Below are positions 41,289-50,179 of a stretch of DNA of 64,000 bases, piece after piece. Position numbers and translations under genes: made by a program. Origin of the DNA: Flavobacterium degerlachei (GTDB lineage Bacteria > Bacteroidota > Bacteroidia > Flavobacteriales > Flavobacteriaceae); NCBI RefSeq assembly GCF_900106645.1, contig NZ_FNMV01000011.1, positions 1-64,000 of the forward strand, written 5' to 3'. The notes below the pieces were generated by a model. That model made no database searches and was not told the DNA's origin. It saw nothing but the letters and a program-made list of their open reading frames with translations. Each line of letters starts with the position of its first letter. Positions within the stretch are counted from its first letter, which is position 1.

Positions 41289-41942
41289 TTATGTTTAGTT
41301 TAACTTTTGAGCAACTATTTCTTAAAAATAAAGGAATGCTAAATTTGGCTATATTTGAGAATAGGCAAACATGTACACCTCTTTAAGTCTATATATCTTT
41401 CACAAATTCTGTATCATCAATGGTTTTGAAAGGATAACTTCAAAAATTCCGTAAGACAGTCGACTGGATTAATGCCTCATTGAGAAAATTTGATAACAAT
41501 ACAATACCATTACTTTTAATACGCAACGAGAGTAGACCACCAATAAAACAACCACTTGCAATCCATGCCAAAAAGAAAATTGAGTGTAACTCGACCGAAT
41601 ATTCTTTAATTTTTTGGTTTCAAAGGTTATGACTATTTCTACCTTTTTAATTCATCTGATAAAAAGTTAAAGGCTAAAGAAAAAACATTGCCTTTAAATT
41701 TTCATTTTGCCATACAAGAGCTTTAAAAAGAGGAAGAATGAAGCTTCGGGCATATGGATATGAATTCACTTAGCAAAGCTCAATTGACAGATGATTTTAA
41801 ACTAAATTTCAAATTAAACAAATAAGGTCCCTTTTCATAATATGTAAACAAAATATCCTATATTTGAGTAAATAGACGTAATTTATTGATTAACAAACAT
41901 ATAACTCATTAAAAAATAGTTAAATCCTAAAAAACAAAGAAA
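41289..41942. other. Gene-free stretch, possibly decayed coding sequence
   Basis: About 650 bases without an intact gene. On the plus strand a run of about 65 codons between stops around 41440-41640 (including LRKFDNNTIPLLLIRNES and KKKIECNSTEYSLIFW) has a coding-like composition but no start and no family I recognise. TATATTTG at 41859-41866 could be the promoter of the following dehydrogenase gene, with a leader of about 70 bases. Confidence 0.4.
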
Positions 41943-42983
41943 ATGAAAGCATTAGTTTATTATGGCGATCATAAAATCGCTTTAGAAGAAAGACCAAAAC
42001 CAACTATCATAAAACCGACAGATGTAATTGTAAAAGTATTAAAAACAACTATATGTGGAACCGACTTAGGTATTTACAAAGGTAAAAACCCCGAAATTGA
42101 AAGTGGACGTATTCTTGGTCATGAAGGAATAGGTATTATTGAAGAAGTTGGCGCCAGTGTATCGCAGTTTAAAAAGGGAGAAAAAGTATTAATTTCATGC
42201 ATTACTTCTTGTGGTTCATGCGAATACTGTAAAAAACAAATGTACGCTCATTGTAAAGATGGAGGTTGGATTTTAGGATATATGATTGATGGAGTTCAAG
42301 CAGAATATGTTAGAATTCCTCATGCTGATAATAGCTTGCATAGAATCCCTGAAAGCATTGATGATGAAATAGCTGTTTTGTTAAGCGATATTCTGCCAAC
42401 GGGCCATGAAATAGGTGTTCAATACGGAAACGTAAAACCTGGCGATGAAATTGCAATTGTTGGCGCAGGTCCGGTTGGGATGTCTGTACTTTTAACAGCG
42501 CAGTTCTACTCTCCTTCTAAAATAATTATGATTGATCTAGATGACAACCGACTTAAGTTAGCCAAAGAATTAGGTGCTACACATACCATTAATTCTGGAA
42601 CAACAAATGTTGAAGAAGCTGTTAGAGAAATAGTGGGTGGTGATGGTGTAGATGTCGCTATTGAAGCGGTTGGTATTCCTTCTACTTGGGATATTTGTCA
42701 AAAAATAGTTAAACCAGGAGCTCACATTGCTAATGTAGGCGTTCATGGTGTAAAAGTAGATTTTGATATTCAAAAACTATGGATTAAAAATCTAACCATA
42801 ACTACTGGACTTGTAAACACAAATACAACTCCGATGTTATTAAAAGCAGTTTCAGGTAATAGTATGGATTTAAAGAAAATGATCACACATCGTTTTCCTC
42901 TTTCTGAACTTGAGCATGCATATCAAGTGTTTTTAAATGCTGCAGAAGAAAAAGCGCTAAAAATTATTATTACTAATGAATAA
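41943..42983 (+). CDS. Zinc-dependent alcohol dehydrogenase (MDR family)
   Basis: The 346-residue product is a medium-chain dehydrogenase. The catalytic zinc site is TTICGTDLGIYKG with GRILGHEGIGIIEEVG. The structural zinc cysteines are in CITSCGSCEYCKKQMYAHC, and the cofactor motif is AIVGAGPVGMSVLLTA. The motifs resemble threonine/sorbitol-type dehydrogenases, but the alcohol is not known. It is a stand-alone gene with a T-rich intergenic terminator shared with carB. Confidence 0.93.
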   Translation: MKALVYYGDHKIALEERPKPTIIKPTDVIVKVLKTTICGTDLGIYKGKNPEIESGRILGHEGIGIIEEVGASVSQFKKGEKVLISCITSCGSCEYCKKQMYAHCKDGGWILGYMIDGVQAEYVRIPHADNSLHRIPESIDDEIAVLLSDILPTGHEIGVQYGNVKPGDEIAIVGAGPVGMSVLLTAQFYSPSKIIMIDLDDNRLKLAKELGATHTINSGTTNVEEAVREIVGGDGVDVAIEAVGIPSTWDICQKIVKPGAHIANVGVHGVKVDFDIQKLWIKNLTITTGLVNTNTTPMLLKAVSGNSMDLKKMITHRFPLSELEHAYQVFLNAAEEKALKIIITNE

Positions 42984-43129
42984 ATAATAGCCCTAATAAA
43001 CAGAATAAAAAAATGATTGCCAGTAGCTATACTATTTATAATACCAGATAGTGATAACACAACACAATCGTTAGCGCAGTTTTACAAACTTTGCCCATAA
43101 TAATTAGTCTTCAAAACAATACCCCATAA

Positions 43130-43155
43130 AAAAAGCCCCAATCAAGGGGCTTTTT
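43130..43155. terminator. Bidirectional terminator between alcohol dehydrogenase and carB
   Basis: A perfect ten-base stem (43130-43139 with 43146-43155), GC-rich at its top and flanked by A and T runs, lies between convergent genes and can act on both strands. Confidence 0.85.
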
Positions 43156-43174
43156 CAATATATTCAATTTAAGC

Positions 43175-46027
43175 TTATTTGCTCAAGTACATTTTTCTTC
43201 TAGAATACAACTCGTAGAATTGATCATCTTTTAAGTCATCAATAAACAAGATACTTTCTCCTGTTGATTTCATTTCTGGTCCTAATGCTTTGTTTACATT
43301 ATGGAACTTGCTGAAAGAGAAAACCGGTTGTTTAATCGCGTATCCTTTTAATTGCGGATTGAATTTAAAGTCGGTTACTTTATTGTGACCTAACATTACT
43401 TTCGTAGCGTAGTTTACATAAGGTTCTCCGTACGCTTTTGCAATAAATGGAACAGTACGTGACGCTCTAGGATTAGCTTCGATAATATAAACGGTATCGT
43501 CTTTTATCGCAAACTGAATGTTGATTAAACCAACAGTTCTTAAACCTAGTGCTATTTTCTTAGTATGATCTTTTATTTGTTGCATTACAAATTCACCCAA
43601 GTTAAAAGGAGGCAAAGTTGCGTTACTATCACCAGAGTGCACTCCACAAGGTTCAATGTGCTCCATAATTCCTATGATATACACATTTTCTCCGTCACAA
43701 ATCGCATCAGCCTCTGCTTCTATCGCACCATCAAGATAATGATCTAAAAGCAATTTGTTTCCAGGGATTGTTTTCAATAAGTTAACAACATGCTCTTCAA
43801 GCTCTTCCTTGTTGATTACAATTTTCATTCCCTGACCACCCAACACATAAGAAGGACGAATTAATAAAGGAAAGTCTAAAGTATCTGCTAAAGCAGAAGC
43901 TTCATCAGCAGTCTCGGCAATTCCAAACTGAGGGAAAGGAATTTTTAATTCAGTTAATAAATCAGAGAAACGCCCTCTGTCTTCGGCTAAATCCAAAGCA
44001 TCAAAGCTAGTTCCAATAATTTTTATTCCGTATTTAGATAATTTTTCAGCTAATTTCAAAGCCGTTTGACCACCTAATTGTACAATTACACCTTCTGGTT
44101 TTTCATGTTTGATAATATCGTAGATATGCTCCCAGAAAACCGGTTCAAAGTATAATTTATCAGCTGTATCAAAATCGGTAGAAACCGTTTCAGGATTACA
44201 GTTGATCATGATTGTTTCATATCCACATTCTTTGGCGGCAAGCACCCCGTGAACACAGGAGTAATCAAATTCAATTCCTTGTCCAATTCTATTTGGGCCT
44301 GACCCAAGAACAATTATTTTCTTTTTATCAGTAACAATACTTTCATTATCTACATAACGAGTTCCGTCAGCTTTTTCAATTTCAGCTTCAAAAGTCGAGT
44401 AGTAATAAGGTGTTTTTGCTTTGAACTCCGCCGCACAAGTATCCACTAATTTGAATACACGGTTGATGTTCATATCCATACGCAAAGTATGCACTTGGCT
44501 TTCTAAACAACCTACCATGTGTGCAATTTGTCTGTCAGCAAAACCTTTTTGTTTCGCTTCAAGCAAAAGTTCTCTTGGTAAAGCATCTACTTTATAAGTA
44601 GAAATCTCTTTCTCTAAAGTATAAAGCTCTTCATATTGCTTCAAGAACCACATGTCTATTTTAGTAATTTCATGGATACGGCTCAAAGGAATTCCCATAG
44701 CAATCGCATCATAAATTACAAAAACACGGTCCCAACTTGCAAAAGTCAGTTTCTCTATAATTTGTTCGTAGTTTGTATATCCTTTTCCGTCAGCACCTAA
44801 ACCATTTCTTTTGATTTCTAATGATTGAGTAGCTTTATGAAGCGCTTCTTGGAACGAACGTCCAATTCCCATTACTTCACCTACTGATTTCATTTGAAGT
44901 CCTAATGTTCTGTCAGCTCCTTCAAATTTGTCAAAGTTCCAACGCGGTATTTTCACAATCACATAATCCAAAGTTGGTTCGAACAATGCCGAAGTAGATT
45001 TGGTAATTTGGTTTTGCAATTCATCCAAGTTGTATCCTAAAGCTAGTTTTGAAGCAATTTTCGCAATTGGGTAACCTGTTGCTTTAGAAGCTAATGCAGA
45101 AGAACGAGACACACGAGGATTGATTTCAATCGCTACGATATCTTCTTTATCATCCGGTGAAACGGCAAACTGCACGTTACAACCTCCAGCAAAGTTTCCG
45201 ATGCTACGCATCATCAAGATTGCCATATCACGCATTTTTTGGAACGTGGTATCAGATAAAGTCATTGCTGGCGCTACTGTAATTGAATCTCCAGTATGAA
45301 TTCCCATTGGGTCCATATTTTCGATTGAACAGATAATCACAACATTGTCATTTTTATCTCTTAAAAGTTCCAACTCATATTCTTTCCAACCCATTAAAGC
45401 TTTGTCAATCAAAACCTCATGAATAGGTGACGCTTCTAGACCTCTGGTCAAAAGAGTGTCAAAATCTTCTTTTTTGTATACAATTGCAGCTCCAGTTCCA
45501 CCTAAGGTAAACGAAGGACGGATTACTAAAGGGAAACCAAATTCCTGTGCAATTTCTTTACCTCTAAGGTAAGAAGTACATATTTCTGCCGGAGCAGATG
45601 GTACTCCAATTTTCTTAAGCAATTGTTTGAACTGCTCTCTATCTTCGGTAATATTGATTGCATTAACATCTACACCTATCATTTTTACTCCAAAGTCTTG
45701 CCAGATTCCTTTCTCGTCCGCTTCCAGACACAAGTTCAAAGCCGTTTGTCCACCCATTGTTGGCAACACCGCATCAATTTGAGGATGTGCTTTTAGGATT
45801 TCAATTATAGATTTGGTTGTCAATGGTTTCAAATAAATATGATCGGCCATTGAAGGGTCGGTCATAATTGTAGCAGGATTTGAATTTATCAAAATAACTT
45901 CAATTCCTTCTTCACGAATGGATCGTGCAGATTGTGATCCGGCATAATCAAATTCACATGCTTGACCAATAACAATAGGACCTGAGCCTATTATTAGTAC
46001 TGATTTAATGGAGGTATCTTTCGGCAT
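43175..46027 (-). CDS. carB: Carbamoyl phosphate synthase large subunit
   Basis: From the ATG at 46027 the product has 950 residues, starting MPKDTSIKSVLIIGSGPIVI. Two ATP-grasp halves are present: the first with GGTGAAIVYKKEDF and ENMDPMGIHTGDSITVAPA, the second with VLGSGPNRIGQGIEFDYSCV and GGQGMKIVINKEELEEHV. It makes carbamoyl phosphate for pyrimidine and arginine synthesis. The C-terminus stops about 25 residues after the second EMKSTGES motif, so the MGS-like allosteric domain of longer CarB proteins is absent. A TAACTTTG promoter box precedes it. carA is not in the window. Confidence 0.95.
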   Translation of the reverse strand: MPKDTSIKSVLIIGSGPIVIGQACEFDYAGSQSARSIREEGIEVILINSNPATIMTDPSMADHIYLKPLTTKSIIEILKAHPQIDAVLPTMGGQTALNLCLEADEKGIWQDFGVKMIGVDVNAINITEDREQFKQLLKKIGVPSAPAEICTSYLRGKEIAQEFGFPLVIRPSFTLGGTGAAIVYKKEDFDTLLTRGLEASPIHEVLIDKALMGWKEYELELLRDKNDNVVIICSIENMDPMGIHTGDSITVAPAMTLSDTTFQKMRDMAILMMRSIGNFAGGCNVQFAVSPDDKEDIVAIEINPRVSRSSALASKATGYPIAKIASKLALGYNLDELQNQITKSTSALFEPTLDYVIVKIPRWNFDKFEGADRTLGLQMKSVGEVMGIGRSFQEALHKATQSLEIKRNGLGADGKGYTNYEQIIEKLTFASWDRVFVIYDAIAMGIPLSRIHEITKIDMWFLKQYEELYTLEKEISTYKVDALPRELLLEAKQKGFADRQIAHMVGCLESQVHTLRMDMNINRVFKLVDTCAAEFKAKTPYYYSTFEAEIEKADGTRYVDNESIVTDKKKIIVLGSGPNRIGQGIEFDYSCVHGVLAAKECGYETIMINCNPETVSTDFDTADKLYFEPVFWEHIYDIIKHEKPEGVIVQLGGQTALKLAEKLSKYGIKIIGTSFDALDLAEDRGRFSDLLTELKIPFPQFGIAETADEASALADTLDFPLLIRPSYVLGGQGMKIVINKEELEEHVVNLLKTIPGNKLLLDHYLDGAIEAEADAICDGENVYIIGIMEHIEPCGVHSGDSNATLPPFNLGEFVMQQIKDHTKKIALGLRTVGLINIQFAIKDDTVYIIEANPRASRTVPFIAKAYGEPYVNYATKVMLGHNKVTDFKFNPQLKGYAIKQPVFSFSKFHNVNKALGPEMKSTGESILFIDDLKDDQFYELYSRRKMYLSK

Positions 46028-46069
46028 TTTATTGTAGTTAATGTGTTGTGTAGTTGTTTTCAACAAGGC

Positions 46070-46077
46070 CAAAGTTA
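46070..46077 (-). promoter_or_regulatory. Promoter -7 box for carB
   Basis: TAACTTTG on the minus strand matches TAnnTTTG and lies about 43 bases before the carB start codon. Confidence 0.55.
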
Positions 46078-46136
46078 CTGAACTTTAAACCTTTGGGTCT
46101 AATGATTAAATATTTTTTAACGATTAGATATAAAAA

Positions 46137-46164
46137 AAGGCGGTACTAAAAAAAGTAACGCCTT
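46137..46164 (-). terminator. Terminator after rpmH
   Basis: Arms 46137-46142 and 46159-46164 pair over six GC-rich bases with some inner pairing, followed by a run of T on the minus strand. It lies 20 bases beyond the rpmH stop. Confidence 0.6.
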
Positions 46165-46183
46165 ATTTATGTTTATACAAACA

Positions 46184-46345
46184 TTATTTTTTGTGTCTTG
46201 GTTCGCAAGAAACAGTCAATTTATGTCTTCCTTTAGCTCTTCTTCTAGCAAGAACTTTTCTTCCATTCGCAGAAGCCATTCTGTCCATAAATCCGTGCTT
46301 ATTTCTTCTTTTTCTTTTCGATGGTTGAAACGTTCTTTTGCTCAT
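46184..46345 (-). CDS. rpmH: 50S ribosomal protein L34
   Basis: An intact 53-codon minus frame from ATG 46345 to TAA reads [20 protein letters not shown], then [20 protein letters not shown] and [13 protein letters not shown]. This is the complete L34 sequence, with the strict KRTFQPS start and [14 protein letters not shown] core. L34 is a small basic part of the large ribosomal subunit. It is short enough to be missed by length-filtered gene calling, and the open frame on the opposite strand is a shadow. Confidence 0.97.
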   Translation of the reverse strand: MSKRTFQPSKRKRRNKHGFMDRMASANGRKVLARRRAKGRHKLTVSCEPRHKK

Positions 46346-46415
46346 TGCTTTGTATCTTTAAATCTTATTTATATGTCTTTCTATTTTCGAATAACTGTTA
46401 TCCTAAAACCGAGTG

Positions 46416-46423
46416 CAAATATA
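46416..46423 (-). promoter_or_regulatory. Promoter -7 box for rpmH
   Basis: TATATTTG on the minus strand fits the TAnnTTTG consensus, about 70 bases before the rpmH start. Confidence 0.55.
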
Positions 46424-46489
46424 CAAAGACTTTTTTTTCTGGCAAGTAGTTTTATAAAAATATTTTTAATTCCTTTTACTATCTTTGCA

Positions 46490-46497
46490 GTCTTAAA
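46490..46497 (+). promoter_or_regulatory. Promoter -7 box for the 171-residue membrane protein gene
   Basis: TATCTTTG matches the consensus and lies 12 bases before the ATG at 46510, so the leader would be very short. It is divergent from the rpmH promoter. Confidence 0.5.
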
Positions 46498-46509
46498 AAT
46501 ACACACATT

Positions 46510-47025
46510 ATGTTTCACAAGAATATCAAACTTATTATCGCTGGACTTTTAGTAATTACTGGCATTTGGCAATTTACGGAAAACAATATTGGTAACGGGA
46601 TTTTCCTTTTATTATTGACTGCAATTCCTATTTTCTTATACTTTAAAAACGAATTTATCTTACTTGCTTTCTTAAAACTAAGAAAACAAGATTTTGAAGG
46701 AGCAAAAAAATGGCTGTCATGGATTAAAAACCCTGAGTCTGCATTAGTAAGAAAACAACAAGGATACTTCAATTACTTACACGGAATAATGCTTTCGCAA
46801 ACAAATATCAACCAAGCTGAAAAATATTTCAAGAAAGCAATCGAATTAGGATTGTCTATGGATATGGATTTGGCTGTGGCCAAATTGAATCTTGCAGGAG
46901 TTGCCATGTCACGCAGAAGAAAGCTGGAAGCGACTAACTTATTGAACGAAGCAAAAAGACTAGACAAACAAGGTATGTTAAAAGAACAAATCACCATGAT
47001 GAAAGGTCAGATGAAAAAAATATAA
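46510..47025 (+). CDS. Membrane protein with TPR-like C-terminal part
   Basis: The 171-residue product starts with two hydrophobic spans (about residues 8-25 and 32-58). Its soluble region has helix pairs such as FEGAKKWLSWIKNPE, INQAEKYFKKAIELGLSMDM and AKLNLAGVAMSRRRKLEATN, which reads as TPR repeats (AxxYFxxAIxLG). The domain likely mediates protein contacts on the inner face of the membrane. No enzyme motif was seen. A strong terminator follows. Confidence 0.85.
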   Translation: MFHKNIKLIIAGLLVITGIWQFTENNIGNGIFLLLLTAIPIFLYFKNEFILLAFLKLRKQDFEGAKKWLSWIKNPESALVRKQQGYFNYLHGIMLSQTNINQAEKYFKKAIELGLSMDMDLAVAKLNLAGVAMSRRRKLEATNLLNEAKRLDKQGMLKEQITMMKGQMKKI

Positions 47026-47041
47026 TTTCATATTTAAACAA

Positions 47042-47070
47042 AAAAAAATCCGCAATTCGCGGATTTTTTT
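47042..47070. terminator. Bidirectional terminator between convergent genes
   Basis: A 12-base stem (47042-47053 with 47059-47070), with a GC core and A/T flanks, sits between the TPR-like gene and the TauE/SafE gene. Confidence 0.85.
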
Positions 47071-47081
47071 TTGTTTCAAAA

Positions 47082-47453
47082 CTATTTCTCCAGAAACAAA
47101 TAACCAGCTATTATAACCAGAACGCCCGCAAAAATATTCTTTAAAGTTTTCTGATCAACATGTATTGCTATTTTACTGCCGAAAAAACCACCCACAATAA
47201 AAACCAAAGAAATTATTATCGCATAGCGCCAATCGACAAAACCTGCTTTATGGTAATTGATTACCGCTAGCAAAGTAACGGGTGGCAACAAAGCCGCTAA
47301 ACTTGTTCCCTGGGCCTGCTGCTGGGTAAATCCCATAAGCAACAAAAGCGGAACCATGATGATTCCCCCTCCAATTCCGATTAATCCGCTTAGAACTCCT
47401 GCAATTAGCCCTATGGCCATCAATAAAACGATTGTTTGAATAGACATTTTCAT
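47082..47453 (-). CDS. TauE/SafE (TSUP) family permease, half-size
   Basis: The 123-residue product has about four hydrophobic spans and the TauE/SafE signature GLIAGVLSGLIGIGGGIIMVP, then QAQGTSLAALLPPVTLLAVI and VGGFFGSKIAIHVDQKTLKN. Usual members are about 250 residues with two such halves, so this is a one-repeat form, which would need to dimerise. The family moves sulfite, sulfonate or similar anions; the substrate here is unknown. It is complete at both ends, with the lytic transglycosylase gene upstream. Confidence 0.87.
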   Translation of the reverse strand: MKMSIQTIVLLMAIGLIAGVLSGLIGIGGGIIMVPLLLLMGFTQQQAQGTSLAALLPPVTLLAVINYHKAGFVDWRYAIIISLVFIVGGFFGSKIAIHVDQKTLKNIFAGVLVIIAGYLFLEK

Positions 47454-47463
47454 AGGTTTTAAA

Positions 47464-48366
47464 TTAATAGCCGCTCAATGGAATTTCTATTGAATACTTT
47501 TTACCAGTTGTGTTATCCAATTTTTTATCCCTGAGCCACGGATTGTGAATTTTTAAAATCTTATAATTAATTCCTTGCGCTTTTGCAAAATCAGCTAAAT
47601 CAGTAATAGAACTATCTATTTCAATTTTTTTTGTTGGCAAATTGCTATATAATTCTTCGTTCCCTAATGAGAATCCAAATTTATCAGGATTTTTCATGAT
47701 TTCTTTTAGTGCTAAAATTCTAAAAACATAACGCGAGGTTTCTTCCGTAAGAAGCAAATCATAGTAATTAGTTTCTTTCTGACTCTCCATTTGTCTGTTT
47801 ACACCGGCCATTCCGCCGTTATATGAAGCTGCGGCTAGCGTCCAAGTACCAAATTTTGCTTTGGCACTCAAAAAATAACTACAAGCAGCTTGAGTCGATT
47901 TTTCTAGATTATAGCGCTCATCCACTATATCATTCACTTCCATTCCTCTTTCTTTTGCCGTTTCTGGCATAAACTGCCAAACTCCTCGCGCTCCTGCAGG
48001 TGATACCGCGTTTACTAAACCACTCTCGATCACAGCTAGATATTTAAAATCATCTGGAATACCGTTCTTTTTTAAAATGGGTTCAATGATTGGAAAAGCA
48101 CGATTGGCTCTTTTTATCGCTAGAATCGTCGATGCATGTAAATTGATGTTAACAATTAACTCTCTATCCAAGCGTTCGCTTACATCTGAAATTTTTAAAG
48201 GTGTATTTTCTCCTGCAAAATTAGCGCTTGCGGGAAAATAACTTGAGACCGCCGTTTTTTCTAATTTATCTTTCGATTCATAGGTAGTTGCAAAAATCAA
48301 AAGACCACTTACTAAAACTAGTACGAGAATCAAACTTACTTTTTCTATCCTTTTCATGTTTATCAT
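47464..48366 (-). CDS. Lytic transglycosylase (SLT/GH23 domain)
   Basis: The 300-residue product has an N-terminal membrane anchor or signal (about residues 9-26) and a GH23 lytic transglycosylase domain. YLAVIESGLVNAVSPAGARG contains the catalytic glutamate in the ESG motif, then VWQFMPETAKERGMEVNDIV and TLAAASYNGGMAGVNR. These enzymes cut the peptidoglycan glycan strand. A LysM-like C-terminal stretch may begin at TDLADFAKAQGINYKILKIH but is not clear. It is ten bases upstream of the TauE/SafE gene. Confidence 0.93.
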   Translation of the reverse strand: MINMKRIEKVSLILVLVLVSGLLIFATTYESKDKLEKTAVSSYFPASANFAGENTPLKISDVSERLDRELIVNINLHASTILAIKRANRAFPIIEPILKKNGIPDDFKYLAVIESGLVNAVSPAGARGVWQFMPETAKERGMEVNDIVDERYNLEKSTQAACSYFLSAKAKFGTWTLAAASYNGGMAGVNRQMESQKETNYYDLLLTEETSRYVFRILALKEIMKNPDKFGFSLGNEELYSNLPTKKIEIDSSITDLADFAKAQGINYKILKIHNPWLRDKKLDNTTGKKYSIEIPLSGY

Positions 48367-48395
48367 TTTTAATTAGTATTCACAAGCAGCAAGAA

Positions 48396-49070
48396 TCACT
48401 CCGCAATAACTTTATCTTCTAAAATAATAGCAGGCAAATTGGCGTTCAGCCACTTGTATTTATTCAAAATCATGACGTGCGTCCCTCCTTTTACAACAAT
48501 GTAGTCATTGATGTACTTAATTGGAAAAACATCATCCATGTCACCATGAATATGTACCACTTGCTCATCTACCACAGTTCTATCCCAAAGAATCACCTTT
48601 TCTACCGCCCATTCTAGATATCCAATATCTCTAACCGATAAAAATTTCTCGTATAACTTCAATCGATGGTTAATTTTTTCACCGAAAGAAAATTTCGCCA
48701 GATTCTCTAAATTTAAAATCAAGCTCATCGGAATCAGCTTGTATGCCTTAGTTGCCTTCGCAATTTTGAACCTTCTAGGGAATTCTAAATTACTTTTTAC
48801 ACTTGAAATGATAATTACTTTTTTAGCATCAATGTACTTTGCCATTTCTTGTACCAATATTCCTCCAAACGAAACTCCAATTAAAACTGGGTTCTCATGT
48901 TTGATTTTTTTTGTAATTCGTTGCGCATATTCAGCCAAAGATTCATTTGCTAAAGGAATTTCCCATTCTAAAAGATGCATTTCAAAAATATCCTCTGGAA
49001 GTACAATTCTCTCAAAAATTGTTGCACTAGCCGCTAATCCCGGCATAAAATAAACTGGTATTTTACTCAT
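48396..49070 (-). CDS. Alpha/beta hydrolase
   Basis: The 224-residue product is an alpha/beta hydrolase: VYFMPGLAASATIFERIVLP at the N-terminus, PVLIGVSFGGILVQEMAKYI with the nucleophile Ser in GVSFGG (about residue 84), VHIHGDMDDVFPIKYI with the acid, and VVKGGTHVMIL with the histidine. No signal peptide is seen. The substrate is unknown. It is 30 bases upstream of the transglycosylase gene in the same direction. Confidence 0.9.
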   Translation of the reverse strand: MSKIPVYFMPGLAASATIFERIVLPEDIFEMHLLEWEIPLANESLAEYAQRITKKIKHENPVLIGVSFGGILVQEMAKYIDAKKVIIISSVKSNLEFPRRFKIAKATKAYKLIPMSLILNLENLAKFSFGEKINHRLKLYEKFLSVRDIGYLEWAVEKVILWDRTVVDEQVVHIHGDMDDVFPIKYINDYIVVKGGTHVMILNKYKWLNANLPAIILEDKVIAE

Positions 49071-49804
49071 AATTCGTTTAACTATTTAATATCTGCTTGC
49101 CACCTAATTATACTCAATTTCGTATAAAATTAATTTTTTTATTGGAACCAACTTCGTTTCTTAATTTATATTATCAATAAATTATGATTAGAGTGTTTTG
49201 AAAATCAGAATACCAACGTCAAAGCCATTATCACATCACTTACCACCGATTTTCCTTATTTAACCAAGAAACCATTTCAGGCCAGAAATGCATATAGCAT
49301 TGGTGATTTCTGGTTTCTCATTGACAATACGCCCGAAAAAGCTAGCTAATTTATCCCGAATAAACCACAGTAGCCTCCGCTCTACTAAATTGCAGCTCAC
49401 ATAGTATATTATCTGAAAAAGAATATGTTACATTAATATACAATGAAAAATTAACTGCTATTGAAAATCAAATCAGTACCTTTGTAAATGTTTTTTGACA
49501 AAAAAAAAAAATAACAGAACTGTATTGTGGGTTTATCATTAAACATTATTGTTATTAGTAAAATTAAAAAATTCTACAACCTCAACATGCAACAATACAG
49601 CTCTCAAAAAATAGCGTTTATCTACTTCTTTTCTAGGATAAAATAGAAGTTGACAACAAAATAGTGACAACAAAAGATGCAATGGGAAAAATTAATTTTG
49701 ATCAATTTTAACCAAGATTAAAAGCAGGTCGAAATACCGATGGGTCCCAATAATTAAACTATGGATAATACTTATCCTGGTTACAACTGTTTTAAACAAA
49801 ATAT
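49071..49804. other. Gene-free stretch with apparent coding remnants
   Basis: About 730 bases without an intact gene. Two coding-like runs remain on the plus strand. One is around 49190-49350 (LECFENQNTNVKAIITSLTT, then FPYLTKKPFQARNAYSIGDF and a WFLIDNTPEKAS end). The other is around 49630-49755 (DKIEVDNKIVTTKDAMGKIN, interrupted by one stop, then PRLKAGRNTDGSQ). Neither has a start of its own. They could be pieces of one or more dead genes, which I cannot identify. No RNA gene was seen. Confidence 0.4.
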
Positions 49805-50107
49805 ATGGAACACTCTATCATCATGGAAATCACAGACAATACTTTCGCAAGACAATTTGAAACTACAGTAGAAGAAGGATTAGTTTCAGTTGAATACTCT
49901 TTTCAGGAAAAAAAAATATTTTTGACAAAGATTAATACTCCAGATCAATTTGACAATGAAGAATTTATTTCTCAACTATTAAGTGAAATTATGGCAATTG
50001 CTATTGAACGAAAATTAAAAGTAGTTCCGATTTTACCAAAAATCGTTGTCTTTTTTAAAAAGAACCCAGTTTACAAAGAACTGCTTCCTCCGGGAATTAG
50101 ACTATAA
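49805..50107 (+). CDS. Small GNAT/Yjdj-type N-acetyltransferase-like protein
   Basis: The 100-residue product fits the small Yjdj-type GNAT family: NTFARQFETTVEEGLVSVEY, KIFLTKINTPDQFDNEEFIS, then AIAIERKLKVVPILPKIVVF and YKELLPPGIRL. The family is a minimal acetyltransferase-like fold of unknown acceptor. Translation may start at 49805 or at the ATG six codons later. It is followed directly by a strong terminator whose stem begins at its stop codon. Confidence 0.8.
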   Translation: MEHSIIMEITDNTFARQFETTVEEGLVSVEYSFQEKKIFLTKINTPDQFDNEEFISQLLSEIMAIAIERKLKVVPILPKIVVFFKKNPVYKELLPPGIRL

Positions 50108-50137
50108 AAAAGAAGCCGTATGATACGGCTTCTTTTT
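50107..50137. terminator. Bidirectional terminator between convergent genes
   Basis: A 14-base stem (50107-50120 with 50124-50137) with a three-base loop and A/T flanks lies between the small acetyltransferase-like gene and the repeat-rich secreted protein gene. Confidence 0.85.
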
Positions 50138-50179
50138 GCCTTAAAGACCCCTTTATTTTTCAAAACTAGTAGTTTTCAG

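Noticed and set aside
46169..46552. 127-codon plus-strand frame over rpmH
   Set aside because: It is antisense to the complete L34 gene on the minus strand and reads as Ser/Phe-rich shadow sequence.
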